NCBI GenBank assembly: GCA_035490315.1
Contig: DATHET010000334.1
Coordinates: forward strand, 4,710-68,709
DNA from: JADJQU01 sp035490315
GTDB lineage: Bacteria; Planctomycetota; UBA1135; GCA-002686595
Length of the DNA: 64,000 nt
Direction: 5' to 3'
A program made the position numbers and the translations under genes. Of this stretch, positions 1-9,500 are shown one piece after another (the first letter of the stretch is position 1; every line of letters begins with the position of its first letter). The notes under the pieces were generated by a model. That model did not search any database. It saw nothing but the letters and a program-made list of their open reading frames with translations, and was not told the origin of the DNA.

Positions 1-1194
1 AGCGACGAACGCGCCCGACTCGACGAACTCCTGGCGGATCTGCGCGACCAGAGCGCCAACGTCAGCCCCATCTCCGAACCCGAGCGAGCCCAGCGCCGAA
101 TTCGACTGGGTGCCGCCCTCGCGCGAGCGGGCTTCCAGGCCCTGATCTGTGAAGGCGGCGCGACGATGACCTGGCTCAGCGGCGTCTCCTGGGGCCACTC
201 CGAGCGCGTGTTCGCGCTGGTCGTGTTCGCCGACGGCACCCACGCCTGGATCTGTCCCGCCTTCGAAGCCGACAAGGCGCGCCTGCGCATCGACGGTGAA
301 GGACGGCCCGGCGGCCCGATCGCGACCTGGAACGAGCACGAGTACGCCTTCGCGCCCCTGGCCGCCCTGCTGCGCGAGAACCGCGTCGAGCGCGCAGCCG
401 TCGATCCACAGGCGCGCTTCTTCATCGCCGATTGCCTCGGCGGCGAATTCGGCCGCGAGCGCGTGCACAGCGGCGCAGGCGTCATCGCGGGCCTGCGCAT
501 GGTCAAGGAAGCCCGCGAGCTGGCGCTGCTGCGCAAGGCCAACGAGCTGACCAAGCAGGCGATCGCCGCCGCGGCGAAGCACATCCACACGGGCCAGTCC
601 AGCGCCGAGATTGCCGCGCTGATCACGCGCGCCGAAGAGCGCGTCGGCCTGGACTCGCCCTGGAACCTGTCGCTCCCCGGCGCCGCGGCCGCTTACCCCC
701 ACGGTGAAACCGCGAACCAGAAACTCGAAGCCGGCGACCTGCTGCTCGTCGACACCGGCGGCACGCTGCACGGCTATCAGAGCGACATCACGCGCACCTG
801 GGCTCCCGACGGCGCGCCGCGTGCGCGGGAGTTGCGCGCCTGGCATTCCGTGCGCTCGGCGCAGAGCAAGGCCTTCGACGCGATCCGGCCCGGCGCGGAA
901 TGCCGTTCGATCGACCGCGCGGCGCGCGAATCGATCGCGGCCGACGGCTGGGGCAGCGGCTATGCGGCTCTGACCCATCGACTCGGCCACGGCATCGGCG
1001 TCGAGGGCCACGAGGACCCCTACTTCGACGGCAACAACACGGTCGCCCTGCGCGCGGGCATGACGCTTTCCAACGAGCCCGGGATCTACGTCCTGGGCGA
1101 GTTCGGCGTGCGCATCGAGGACATCGTCGCGGTCACCGACAACGGGGCCGAAGTCTTCGGGCCCTGGCAGCAGAGCGCGCTGGCGCCCGACTGA
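1..1194 (+). CDS. M24 family metallopeptidase (Xaa-Pro aminopeptidase-like), 5' truncated by window edge
   Basis: The reading frame is open from base 1, so the gene starts upstream of the window and 397 codons are visible. The C-terminal half carries the pita-bread dinuclear metal site of M24 peptidases: an Asp in DTGGTLHGYQSD, a second Asp in the same segment, the His of HRLGHGIGVEGHEDP, Glu in LSNEPGIY and a last Glu in RIEDIV. The upstream part (ISEPERAQRR..., then GGATMTWLSGVSW) matches the creatinase N-terminal lobe. Family knowledge predicts removal of N-terminal residues preceding proline, or dipeptide cleavage, by a cytosolic Mn/Co enzyme. The internal ATG at 166 would cut the N-terminal lobe and is not the real start. 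The exact subfamily (PepP, PepQ or other) cannot be settled here. Confidence 0.93.
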   Translation, partial: SDERARLDELLADLRDQSANVSPISEPERAQRRIRLGAALARAGFQALICEGGATMTWLSGVSWGHSERVFALVVFADGTHAWICPAFEADKARLRIDGEGRPGGPIATWNEHEYAFAPLAALLRENRVERAAVDPQARFFIADCLGGEFGRERVHSGAGVIAGLRMVKEARELALLRKANELTKQAIAAAAKHIHTGQSSAEIAALITRAEERVGLDSPWNLSLPGAAAAYPHGETANQKLEAGDLLLVDTGGTLHGYQSDITRTWAPDGAPRARELRAWHSVRSAQSKAFDAIRPGAECRSIDRAARESIAADGWGSGYAALTHRLGHGIGVEGHEDPYFDGNNTVALRAGMTLSNEPGIYVLGEFGVRIEDIVAVTDNGAEVFGPWQQSALAPD

Positions 1195-1201
1195 TCGCTC
1201 T

Positions 1202-1336
1202 CTACGAGCGGCCCTTGCCGCGCTTGGGCTTCTTCACGCGGCCCTTGGCCAGGATCTTGCCGGAGCCCATGCCCATCTTGAGAACGCGCAGGCGACCGCG
1301 GGTGGGACCGCCGCTTTTGATACGGGAACGTGCCAT
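1202..1336 (-). CDS. 44-residue very basic conserved-looking small protein
   Basis: The protein is 44 residues, beginning MARSRIKSGG and ending GRVKKPKRGKGRS. It is rich in Lys, Arg and Gly, with almost no acidic residues and no membrane segment. It ends 8 bases from the stop of the convergent M24 gene and lies downstream of the sulfatase gene on the same strand. The composition resembles a nucleic-acid- or ribosome-associated peptide, but no domain is recognised and no function is assigned. A longer frame exists upstream, but its extension is Arg/Pro-rich GC-shadow sequence, so the ATG at 1336 is preferred. Confidence 0.55.
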   Translation of the reverse strand: MARSRIKSGGPTRGRLRVLKMGMGSGKILAKGRVKKPKRGKGRS

Positions 1337-1475
1337 GGAATCGTCGAGGTCGAGAGTCGGCCGGGTGAATCTCTTCCCCGGATGGAGCGGTCGCGCGGGA
1401 TTTCCCATGCGCCGTGGAAGCCCTGGAGCGTAACGCGGCCGCGATTCCACGGCAAGGGAGCCGCGCCGCGCGGGA

Positions 1476-3347
1476 TCAATTGCCCGCGTAGCCCGTGCCC
1501 CGCAACGCGTCGGCATTGGTGTAGCCCGTCCCCTCCTGGTCCTTCCGGTCGTCGGCATGCCAGCTCGCGCGCAGGCGATCGAGCTCGGTCTGCATGCGCA
1601 TCACGATCTCCGGCTGCTCGGCGGAGACGTCGATCAGGCCGGTCCGATCCTGCTCGAGATCGAAGAGTTGATAGCGCAGCTTGGTGCCGATCCCGCGGCG
1701 CACGAGCTTCCATTTCCCGTCGTACAGCGCGAGCCGGACATCGGCGGCGTCCAGCTGGTCGCGATCCTCGACCAGGATCGAACGCTCGGCCGGCGCCGGC
1801 GCCAGGGCGCTGACGCCCGTGTACTGCGCCGGGATCGCGATGCCTGCGATCTCGAGCAGCGTCGGCGCGACGTCGACGCCGCTGATCGGTGTGCTCACGC
1901 GCCGCGCGGAGCCCTGCGCCGAGCCGGGCAGGCGCAGCAGGAAAGGAATGTGCACCTGAGGCTCGAGGATGTCTCCGTGCTCGTACCGGCCGCCTTCGCC
2001 GAAAGCTTCGCCGTGGTCGGCGCACATGAGAACAGCCGTGTTGCTCTTCGCGAGCTCGAGCGCGGCGAGGAAGCGATCGACGGCTGCGTCGAGCTCGAAC
2101 AGCTCCGCGTCGTACAGCTCGCGCAGGTGCACATCGTCGCGCGCCTGCATCTTGTAATCGCGGGGATAGCGATCGGAGCGCATGTGAAAACCGTCGACGA
2201 GACCGTCGTAGGGCTCGACCCACTTCTGGCTGGACTGGGCGTCGGGCCGGTAAGGCCAGTGAGCGTCGTACAGGTTGATCATGCAGAACCAGGGACGCGC
2301 GTCGCCGTTCTCGATCCACTGCGAGGCGTGGGCCAGGACCTCGTTCGCCGGGCGCAGGAAGTCCTGGAACCAGTGCGGTTGACCGTTGTGCGAGAAGGGC
2401 GGGCCGAGGCTGGCGACAACCGATTGCAGATCGTGGACGAGGGCCCAGGCGCGTGTGTCGCAGACCAGGGGATCGACCTGGTCGTCGAAGTGCTCGAAGC
2501 CGAAGGCGACACCCGTCGGCGCGGTGAGCACGCCCGTGCCGACGAAGGCCGCGGTGCGGTAGCCATGCTCGCGCAGCGTCGCGGCGATCGACGGCGTGTC
2601 GCGCGGCGAGATGCGCTGGCGGGTCATGCGCGCTCCATGGTGCGACGGATAGACGCCGGTCAGCATCGACAGGTGCGAGGTCAAGGTGTAGCGCGAAGCC
2701 GAGCGCGCCATGTCGAAGACCATCGACTCGCGGGCGAGCTGCTCGAGGTGGGGCGTGGTCGCCTTGTCGTAGCCGTAGAACGAAAGCGACTCGGCGCGCG
2801 TCGTGTCCCAGATCAAGAGCAGCAGGTTGGGCTTGCCCGCCGCGGCCGCGGTGGAGTCATCCTTGCCTTCGTGCCAGGGGTTCGCGAAAAGTCCCAGCGC
2901 GATCGAAGCGACCGAGACCGCAACGCCGACCCACACAGGACGCACGCGTGTCGCGAGCTTCCCAAGACACCACAGGACGAGCCACAAGGCCGAGATCACG
3001 CCGCCCACTTCGAGCCACGGCCGGGCCGTCTTCAAGCCGGCGAGACCGCCGCCGAGGTCGCTGAAGGCATCCAGGCGCCAGTGCGCGAGCACGGGCGCGA
3101 TGCTGACGAAAGCCAGGCTGACCGCGGCCATCGTCGCGTCGACCGCCCGACCTGCTCGCTCGCGGCGCGCCAACCACCAACGGACGGGCAGCAGTGCGAT
3201 CAGCGCGAACACGAGCCACAGCAGCGCGCTCTCCAGAAAAAGCGCCGGATCGAGCTCGCGGTGCGCCAGGCGCTCGCGCACGAACAGGGTGTCCGCTGCG
3301 GCCGCGGCGAGGACGACCACGGGCAGGGCGAGAAACAGGCGGCGCAT
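1476..3347 (-). CDS. Membrane-bound sulfatase / alkaline phosphatase superfamily protein, Thr at nucleophile position
   Basis: The product has 623 residues. The N-terminal ~155 residues hold about five hydrophobic segments (near 3-20, 37-58, 70-90, 112-130 and 138-155), followed by an exported catalytic domain beginning PNLLLLIWDTTRAESLSFYG. The usual sulfatase signature C/S-x-P-S-R...TG is replaced by TLTSHLSMLTG, putting Thr221 at the position that formylglycine would occupy. The C-terminal part has the metal-site segment MCADHGEAFGEGG. Family knowledge: Thr-type members act on phosphoesters or phosphoglycerol-type groups rather than as classical sulfatases, so a hydrolase or group transferase at the outer face of the membrane is likely. 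Substrate unknown. The start at 3347 was chosen because the first hydrophobic segment begins directly there; longer frames overlap the divergent apaH. Confidence 0.85.
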   Translation of the reverse strand: MRRLFLALPVVVLAAAAADTLFVRERLAHRELDPALFLESALLWLVFALIALLPVRWWLARRERAGRAVDATMAAVSLAFVSIAPVLAHWRLDAFSDLGGGLAGLKTARPWLEVGGVISALWLVLWCLGKLATRVRPVWVGVAVSVASIALGLFANPWHEGKDDSTAAAAGKPNLLLLIWDTTRAESLSFYGYDKATTPHLEQLARESMVFDMARSASRYTLTSHLSMLTGVYPSHHGARMTRQRISPRDTPSIAATLREHGYRTAAFVGTGVLTAPTGVAFGFEHFDDQVDPLVCDTRAWALVHDLQSVVASLGPPFSHNGQPHWFQDFLRPANEVLAHASQWIENGDARPWFCMINLYDAHWPYRPDAQSSQKWVEPYDGLVDGFHMRSDRYPRDYKMQARDDVHLRELYDAELFELDAAVDRFLAALELAKSNTAVLMCADHGEAFGEGGRYEHGDILEPQVHIPFLLRLPGSAQGSARRVSTPISGVDVAPTLLEIAGIAIPAQYTGVSALAPAPAERSILVEDRDQLDAADVRLALYDGKWKLVRRGIGTKLRYQLFDLEQDRTGLIDVSAEQPEIVMRMQTELDRLRASWHADDRKDQEGTGYTNADALRGTGYAGN

Positions 3348-3417
3348 GGACGTCAGGGTTCTACGGAATGAAACGCGCGCCTCCAAGGCTCGCGATCCCT
3401 GCATTAGACTCCCGGCG

Positions 3418-4140
3418 ATGGCGCGGCGCATCTTCATCGGAGACATTCAGGGCTGCCGCGAGGAGCTGGAGCAGCTGCTCGAGCTGCTGCGTTTCGATCC
3501 AGCCGCGGACGAGCTCCAGCCCGTCGGCGACCTGGTCAACCGCGGCCCCGATTCGCTGGGGACCCTGCGCCTGCTCAAGTCCCTGGAGGCGCAAGGCGTG
3601 CTCGGAAACCATGACCTGCACCTGCTGCGCGCCGCCAAGGGCCAGCGCGCCCTGCGCAAGACCGATACTTTCGGCGACGTGCTCGGATCGGACGAGCGCG
3701 AGCCGCTGCTCGCCTGGCTGGCGCAGCGCCCTTTCCTGCGGGCCTGGGACGACATCCTGATGGTCCACGCCGGCATCTCGCCGCTGTGGAAAGACCCGGT
3801 GACGCTGCTCGCCGGACGCAATCCTCTGCGCCCGGACGCCGAGACCGATTTCGTGACGCGCGTGCGCTACTGCGACCGCGAAGGAACGCGGCCTGACTTC
3901 GACGACCCGCCGCCGCCCGCGCCCTTCCGGCCCTGGTACGACTGGCCGCGCCAGCCGGCGCTGCGCGAGCGCACGCTCGTTTTCGGACACTGGGCGGTGC
4001 GCGGACTGGTGATCGAGAAGAGCCTGCGCGGCCTCGATTCGGGCTGCGTGTGGGGCAAGTCGCTCAGCGCCTGGATCGCCGAGGAGGACCGCGTCGTCTC
4101 GGTCCCCGCGCGCCGCGCCTACGCCTCGGTCGGCGAGTGA
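3418..4140 (+). CDS. apaH: Symmetrical bis(5'-nucleosyl)-tetraphosphatase (ApaH)
   Basis: This 240-residue protein of the calcineurin-like phosphoesterase fold would split Ap4A into two ADP. It contains GDIQGC near the N-terminus, GDLVNRGPDS, GNHDLHLL and MVHAGI, which are the successive metal-binding blocks of PPP-type phosphatases. GDIQGC is characteristic of ApaH as opposed to protein phosphatases. The closing block GHWAVRGL...DSGCVWG is also typical. The ATG at 3418 lies only 7 bases after a TAGACT box (3405-3410), so the mRNA may be leaderless. It diverges from the sulfatase-like gene and converges on the DprE1-like gene with 7 bases between stops. Confidence 0.92.
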   Translation: MARRIFIGDIQGCREELEQLLELLRFDPAADELQPVGDLVNRGPDSLGTLRLLKSLEAQGVLGNHDLHLLRAAKGQRALRKTDTFGDVLGSDEREPLLAWLAQRPFLRAWDDILMVHAGISPLWKDPVTLLAGRNPLRPDAETDFVTRVRYCDREGTRPDFDDPPPPAPFRPWYDWPRQPALRERTLVFGHWAVRGLVIEKSLRGLDSGCVWGKSLSAWIAEEDRVVSVPARRAYASVGE

Positions 4141-4147
4141 GCGCCGC

Positions 4148-5602
4148 TCACTTGCGCGGCGCGAAGGCGCGCCGCCACAGGTTGGTCTCGAACAAGCCTT
4201 CGGGATCCAACTCGTTTTTCAGCGCGCGGAACGCGGCGAGATTCTGGGCCGGGAAGAAACGCTCCGGATCTCCCGCGCCGAGCACCAGGTCCTTGGCGAA
4301 GTAGAAACGCCCGCCGGCCGCGAGCACGACCTCGGTCAGCTCCGCGCAGTGCCGCCACAGGCGCTCGCGGTTCGCTGGCGTGACCTTGAAGTCCATCGCG
4401 AAGCTCCAGCCGTCGACGGCGTGGGTCAGCCAGAAGGGATCGGGGCGGTGGCGCTTGAACACGCCGAGGTAGGGCACGAGCCCGGCGCGCTGGCAGCGCG
4501 TGAGCAGCTCGCGGAAGACCGCCGGCGCGGTCTCCTTGGGCACGAAAGTCTGGTACTGGATCAGACCGCGCCGCAATCGCTCGCGACCGTAGGCCCACTT
4601 CCAGTTCGGCACGTAGTCGAGCAGGAAGGCGAAGCCCGCGTGGGATTGCAGATGCGGTTCGCCGTGGGCTTCGAGCCGGCCCGCGTTGTACTTGGCCAGG
4701 TTGATCAGCCGCACGCCCGCGTCGTGGCCGAACCAGCGCAGGATGCGCCACACCTCGGCCTTGGGGAAAAGCCCCATGATGTTCGCTGGCAATTCCTGGT
4801 GCTCGAGGGCCAGGCTGCGCGCCGGATCCGGATCCTCGCCCTCGTGCAGATAGTTCGCGTGGTGGATCAGCCCGCGGCCCTGGGCATCGCCGCCGGGAAA
4901 GCAATCGATCCAGCCGACGAGGTAATCGGCGCTGGCGCGATTCGCCTCCATGTACTCGATCATCTCGCCGAGATTGCGCGTGGAGATCGCGCGCACGGAG
5001 ACGTTGCCGCTGTGCACGCGCTTGGTTTCCAGTTGGATGCGCGTGAACACGCCGAGCATCCCCAGGCCGCCGATCGCCGCATGGAACAGCTGCGAATTCT
5101 GGGTCCTGCTGCAGCGGCGCAGCTCGCCGTTCGCCAGCAGGATGTCGAACTCGAGGATCGCGTCGCCGAAAGTTCCGACGGCGAAATTGTTCTTGCCATG
5201 GATGTTCATTGCCGCCGCGCCGCCGACGGTCGGGAACATCGTGCCCGAGACCACGCGCGGCCAGAATCCGCGCGGCAGGCTGTGCTTCCACAATTGCTCG
5301 ATGGTCACGCCGGCTTCGAGGTCGGCGACGCCGCTCGTCGAATCGAAGCCCCGGATCCGGTTCATGCGCGAGCAGTCCAGCGTGTGGCCGCGCTCGTTGA
5401 CGCTCGCGTCGCCATACGAATTGCCGCCGCCGCGCAGGCCGAGCGTGCGTCCATCGCGGCGCGCGACTTCGAAGCACTGCGCCAGTTCCTCGACCGAGCG
5501 CGGCCGCAGCACGCGGGCGTGGGCACCGACCGTCATGCCCCAGCCCTCGACGAACTCGAAGGCCCGCTCTGGGCCCGCTGCTTTCGCCCGCGCCCGTTTC
5601 AT
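4148..5602 (-). CDS. FAD-linked oxidase, DprE1-like (decaprenylphosphoryl-ribose oxidase family)
   Basis: The protein has 484 residues: an N-terminal FAD-binding PCMH-type domain (about 30-200) and an ALO-type C-terminal domain. The run RGGGNSYGDASVNERG, then GTMFPTVGGAAAMNIHGKNN, matches DprE1 of mycobacteria closely (RG..RSYGDN, TVGGAIACDIHGKN). Lys437 in FYFAKD corresponds to the conserved active-site Lys of DprE1. DprE1 oxidises the 2'-hydroxyl of a polyprenyl-phosphoryl ribose at the membrane. Its start codon overlaps the stop of the upstream SDR gene by one base (TGATG at 5604-5600), exactly the DprE2-DprE1 pairing. The actual substrate here is unknown, because no arabinan pathway genes are nearby. 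Confidence 0.85.
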   Translation of the reverse strand: MKRARAKAAGPERAFEFVEGWGMTVGAHARVLRPRSVEELAQCFEVARRDGRTLGLRGGGNSYGDASVNERGHTLDCSRMNRIRGFDSTSGVADLEAGVTIEQLWKHSLPRGFWPRVVSGTMFPTVGGAAAMNIHGKNNFAVGTFGDAILEFDILLANGELRRCSRTQNSQLFHAAIGGLGMLGVFTRIQLETKRVHSGNVSVRAISTRNLGEMIEYMEANRASADYLVGWIDCFPGGDAQGRGLIHHANYLHEGEDPDPARSLALEHQELPANIMGLFPKAEVWRILRWFGHDAGVRLINLAKYNAGRLEAHGEPHLQSHAGFAFLLDYVPNWKWAYGRERLRRGLIQYQTFVPKETAPAVFRELLTRCQRAGLVPYLGVFKRHRPDPFWLTHAVDGWSFAMDFKVTPANRERLWRHCAELTEVVLAAGGRFYFAKDLVLGAGDPERFFPAQNLAAFRALKNELDPEGLFETNLWRRAFAPRK

Positions 5603-6405
5603 CAGAAGTTGAGCTTGCGGAACAGGAAAGACGGCACCGACTTGAGCGCCATGCCGACCAGCTTCCAGCGCCAGGGCACGTAGCGCACGTTCGCGCCCGA
5701 GCGCGCCGCGGACAGGATGCGCTTCGCGGCTTCGTCGGCGCTGATCAGCCAGAAGACTTTCATGCCCTGGGTCATCACCGTGTCGATGTAGCCGGGCTTG
5801 ATCGTGCACACGTGCACGCCGGATTCGGAGAGCCGGTTGCGCAGAGCCTCGAGGTAGTGGTCCATCGCGGCCTTGGTCGCGCCGTACATCGGGTTGGGCT
5901 TGCGGCCGCGGTCGCCGGCGATCGACGAGATCCCGATCAGGATCCCGGAGCGCTGGCTCTTGAACAGTCCGGCCAGGGCGTTGCACCAGGCGACGCAGCC
6001 GCCGAAGTTGATCGCGAGCATGTCGAGGTCGAGATTCGTGTCGTAGGTCTGCTTGTCGATCTTCGGCATCACGCCGGCGGCGTACACCGCGAGATCGACG
6101 CGCCCCAGCTCGCGCGCGATGGTTTCCAGGAGCTCGGGGACGAGCTCGGTGTCGCGCGTGTCGTGCACGTGGACGAAGACCCGGCCCTTGGCGCCCTTGG
6201 CAGCGCAGTCGCGAGCAAGAGCCTCGAGCTCCTCGCCGCGCCGCGCCAGGGCAGCGACGTTCGCCCCCTCCTGGGCCAGGCGGCGGACCAGGGCGGCGCC
6301 GATGCCGGAGCTCGCGCCGATGACGATGGCCCCCTGGGGCGATCCGGCTCGGGCGGATTCGGGGGCGGAGGTCTGGGAGATCGGGGAAGCCGTGGAACTT
6401 GCCAT
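5602..6405 (-). CDS. Short-chain dehydrogenase, DprE2-like partner of the FAD oxidase
   Basis: This is a 267-residue Rossmann-fold SDR. It has the nucleotide motif GASSGIG near residue 30, the structural AAG motif in YAAGVMPK, catalytic Ser in GISSIAGDRG and the YxxxK pair in MYGATKAAMD. A C-terminal amphipathic stretch (VGMALKSVPSFLFRKL) resembles the membrane-associating tail of DprE2 homologues. In the DprE1/DprE2 system this enzyme reduces the 2'-keto intermediate to complete a 2'-epimerisation. The start at MASSTASP (6405) gives a short N-terminal extension before the Rossmann strand; an ATG 13 codons upstream is possible. Translational coupling to the next gene supports a joint reaction. 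Confidence 0.85.
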   Translation of the reverse strand: MASSTASPISQTSAPESARAGSPQGAIVIGASSGIGAALVRRLAQEGANVAALARRGEELEALARDCAAKGAKGRVFVHVHDTRDTELVPELLETIARELGRVDLAVYAAGVMPKIDKQTYDTNLDLDMLAINFGGCVAWCNALAGLFKSQRSGILIGISSIAGDRGRKPNPMYGATKAAMDHYLEALRNRLSESGVHVCTIKPGYIDTVMTQGMKVFWLISADEAAKRILSAARSGANVRYVPWRWKLVGMALKSVPSFLFRKLNF

Positions 6406-6560
6406 GTGAAGCCCATTCCATCGGTTGACGGCCGCAAAATCCAAAGCCGCGTCGATTCCCGCTCGCGCGCGGCGCCTCGGACCGCTCGAGCAGGCGATTT
6501 TCCGCGAGCGCGACCAGACGCTGTTGACGCGCGGGGGATTTTGGTCTGATCGCGAGCCGC

Positions 6561-9500
6561 ATGCCGCTCCCCCGTCGCTCCCCTCTCGAAATGACTCGAT
6601 CGGTCCGCTCCGAAAGGGCTGCGACCCAGGCCTGTGACCGCGGCGGCGTGCTGGTGGTGATGCTGATCGTCGCCGCCGCCCTGGCCCTGGTCGCGCTGCT
6701 GTGGATCGTGAGCCAGCGTCCGAAGACTTCCGAGTCGGAGCAGAGCGGGGGCAATCCCGCCGCCGACCAGCTCGCGCGCGAAAAAACGGCGGCCTGGTTC
6801 GCGAAAAGCGCCGCGAACGATACGGCGGGAGCTCTCGACGAGGCCGAGAAGGCCCTCGCGCCGCTGCTCGCGCGCAAAACTCCCGCGATCGAGGATCTGA
6901 TCTCGGGCGCGATCCTCGCGCGCACGCGCTACCACGATCGGGTCCAGGACCACGACGCGGAAGCTCGCAAGCTGCTCGCGCGCGTGCTCGAGCGCGAGCC
7001 CGACAATGCGCGGGCCCATTACATGCTGGGCTACCTCGAGCGGCTCGAGGGCAAGTTCGCCCTGGCCGAGGAACACCTGCGCGCCGTGCTCAAGAGCCAG
7101 CCCGACGACCTGCCGACGAAGCTCGCCCTGGCTCAGGTGATCGAGGAGAAGACTCCGAAGGAAGCCGATGCCCTGTACCGCTCCGTGATCGGCCGCGGCG
7201 TCGACAACGCGGGCAGCTGGTACGTGACCGCCGTGTTCCGCCTGGCCGGCCTGATGCGCGACCTCGGTCGCGACGACGAATCGGAGCGATTCCTAGGCGA
7301 GTTCCAGACCCTGCTCGACCGCGGGCTCAACGCGCCCAAGCAGATCGACGAGGAGCGCGGCAATCTGGGCAACCTCGGCGCGCCGCCGCCGCTGCCGATC
7401 GACGTCGCGGTGGTGGTCAGCGTGCCGGCGCTCGGTTTCCAGGAGACGATCCTGCCCGAGCTCGCGGGCTTCGAGCGCCTGCGGGCCTGCGACCTAGACG
7501 GCGACGAAATCATGGACCTCGTCGGCTTCGGAGCGCGCGGCATCACGGCCGCTGTCCATGGACGCGACGGAACCTGGCGCGCCCAGGTGCTCGTCACCGG
7601 CCAGGTCGACTGGCTGATCACCGCCGACCTCACGCCGCTGAGCGCGAAGGCCGCTGGAGAGCCGCCGAGCCTGCAGGACGTGATCGCTTCGCGCGGGAAG
7701 GACCTGGTCTGGCTGCGCGCGTCGCGCGACGAGCGCGGCCAGGTGAGCTGGAAACAGGAGGCGAAGCCGATTTTCAGCCTGTCCTCGCAGCCGCGCGACG
7801 GCCTCGCCTTCGATTTCGACCACGAAGGCGATCTCGACCTCGCGGTGGTCGGCGATTTCGGCCTGCGCATCCTGCGCAACGACGGCGCGCGCTCGGATCT
7901 GCCCGGCGCCGCGTTCACCGACGTCACGCAGCAGAGCGGCGCGCCGCTCTCGCGTCCCTTCGCCTGGATCATCAGCGAGGATTTCGACACCGACCAGGAT
8001 GTCGACCTTTTGTGCGGCGGACCGCGCGACGTGCTGATGCTCTCGAATCTGCGCGGCGGAAAACTCGCGTCCGTCACCGACGAGCGGCTCAAGAATTTCG
8101 CGGTGACGCCGATCCGTCCCCTGTGCGCGGACCTCGACGCCGACGGGCGGCCCGATCTGTGGGGAGCGGGGCCTTACTCGCTGCTCTACCTCAATCAAGC
8201 CTCGACGATGTTCCGCCCCGAGCAGTCGCGCGGCCTGGTGCGCGCGCCGGAGTCGCTGCTCGCGCCGGCCGTCGCGGCCGAACCCTGGGCCGGCAAGCCG
8301 CCGCGCGAGCTGCTTCCCGCCGATTTCGACGGCGACGGATTGCTCGACGCGGCCTGGCTCAATGTCGATGCGCCGGACCAGCAGGTGCTCTCGGCGCAGC
8401 TCGCGATCGGACGCCTCGGTCAACAGGGCTTCGATCTCGTGCTGTCGAAAACCAAAAGTTCGAGCCAGCCCGCGATCGCGGACCTTGACGGCGACGCCGT
8501 TCCCGAAGTCCTGGTCACCTCGGCCGAGGGACTGCTGGTGTCGCGCCTCACGGTGCCCGAGCACTCGAGCCTGCGGCTGTCCCTGCGCGGCAAGAAGGAC
8601 AACCGCCGCGGAGTCGGCGCCGTCGTCGAGAGTCGCGCGGGAGGAAATTACCAGCGGACCTACTGGCGCGGAGAGCCGACCGCGCTCGGCCTCGGTGCCG
8701 CGACGAGCGTCGACTGGCTGCGCGTCACCTGGCCGAACGGCGTGATCCAGTACGACCTCCAACCGGAGCCCGGCTCGCGCACGATCACGCAGCGCGAAGG
8801 CCTGGAGGGTTCCTGCCCCTTCCTCTACGCCTGGGACGGGAGCAAATACGATTTCGTCAGCGACGTGCTCGGCATCACGCCGCTGGGACTGCCGATGGAA
8901 CCGGACATGCTCGTGCCTCCCGATCACGACGAATTCGTCCTGATCCGCGGCGAGCAGCTCGCGGCCAAGGACGGCAGGTACGAGGTGCAGCTCACCGAGG
9001 AATTGCGCGAGGTCACGTACCTGGACCGGCTGCGGCTGGACGTGGTCGACCATCCCGAGGGCACGGAGATCTTCCCCAACGAGCTGTTCTGCTTTCCGCC
9101 CTTCCCTTTGCCCCACGTGCACACGCTGCGCGCGCCACTCTCGCCGGTTCGCGCGGTCACGAGCGACGGCCGCGACTGCACCCAGGCCCTGGCGCGCATC
9201 GACAACGAGTACACCGGTCCGACCAGCTTCGCTCCGTCACAGTTTCTGGGACTGTGCCCGCCGCACTGGGTCGAGCTCGAATTCGATGCTGCGCAGCTCG
9301 CCTCCGCGAACAAGCTGCGCCTGTTCCTGACCGGCTGGTTCTATTGGACCGACGCCAGCGTCAACATGTCCAGCGCGCGCGATCCGAGCTTCGAGTTCAT
9401 CCCGCCGATCTTCCAGGTCCCCGACGGACAGGGCGGCTGGAAGGACGCCGGCCCGCCGGTCGGATTCCCCGCGGGCAAGACCAAGACGATGGTCGTCGAC

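Noticed and set aside
1476..3347. Classical formylglycine sulfatase
   Set aside because: The C/S-x-P-S-R signature is absent; Thr occupies the nucleophile position.
1557..3371. 604-codon plus-strand frame opposite the sulfatase-like gene
   Set aside because: Antisense shadow caused by high GC; the minus strand has complete family motifs and membrane helices.
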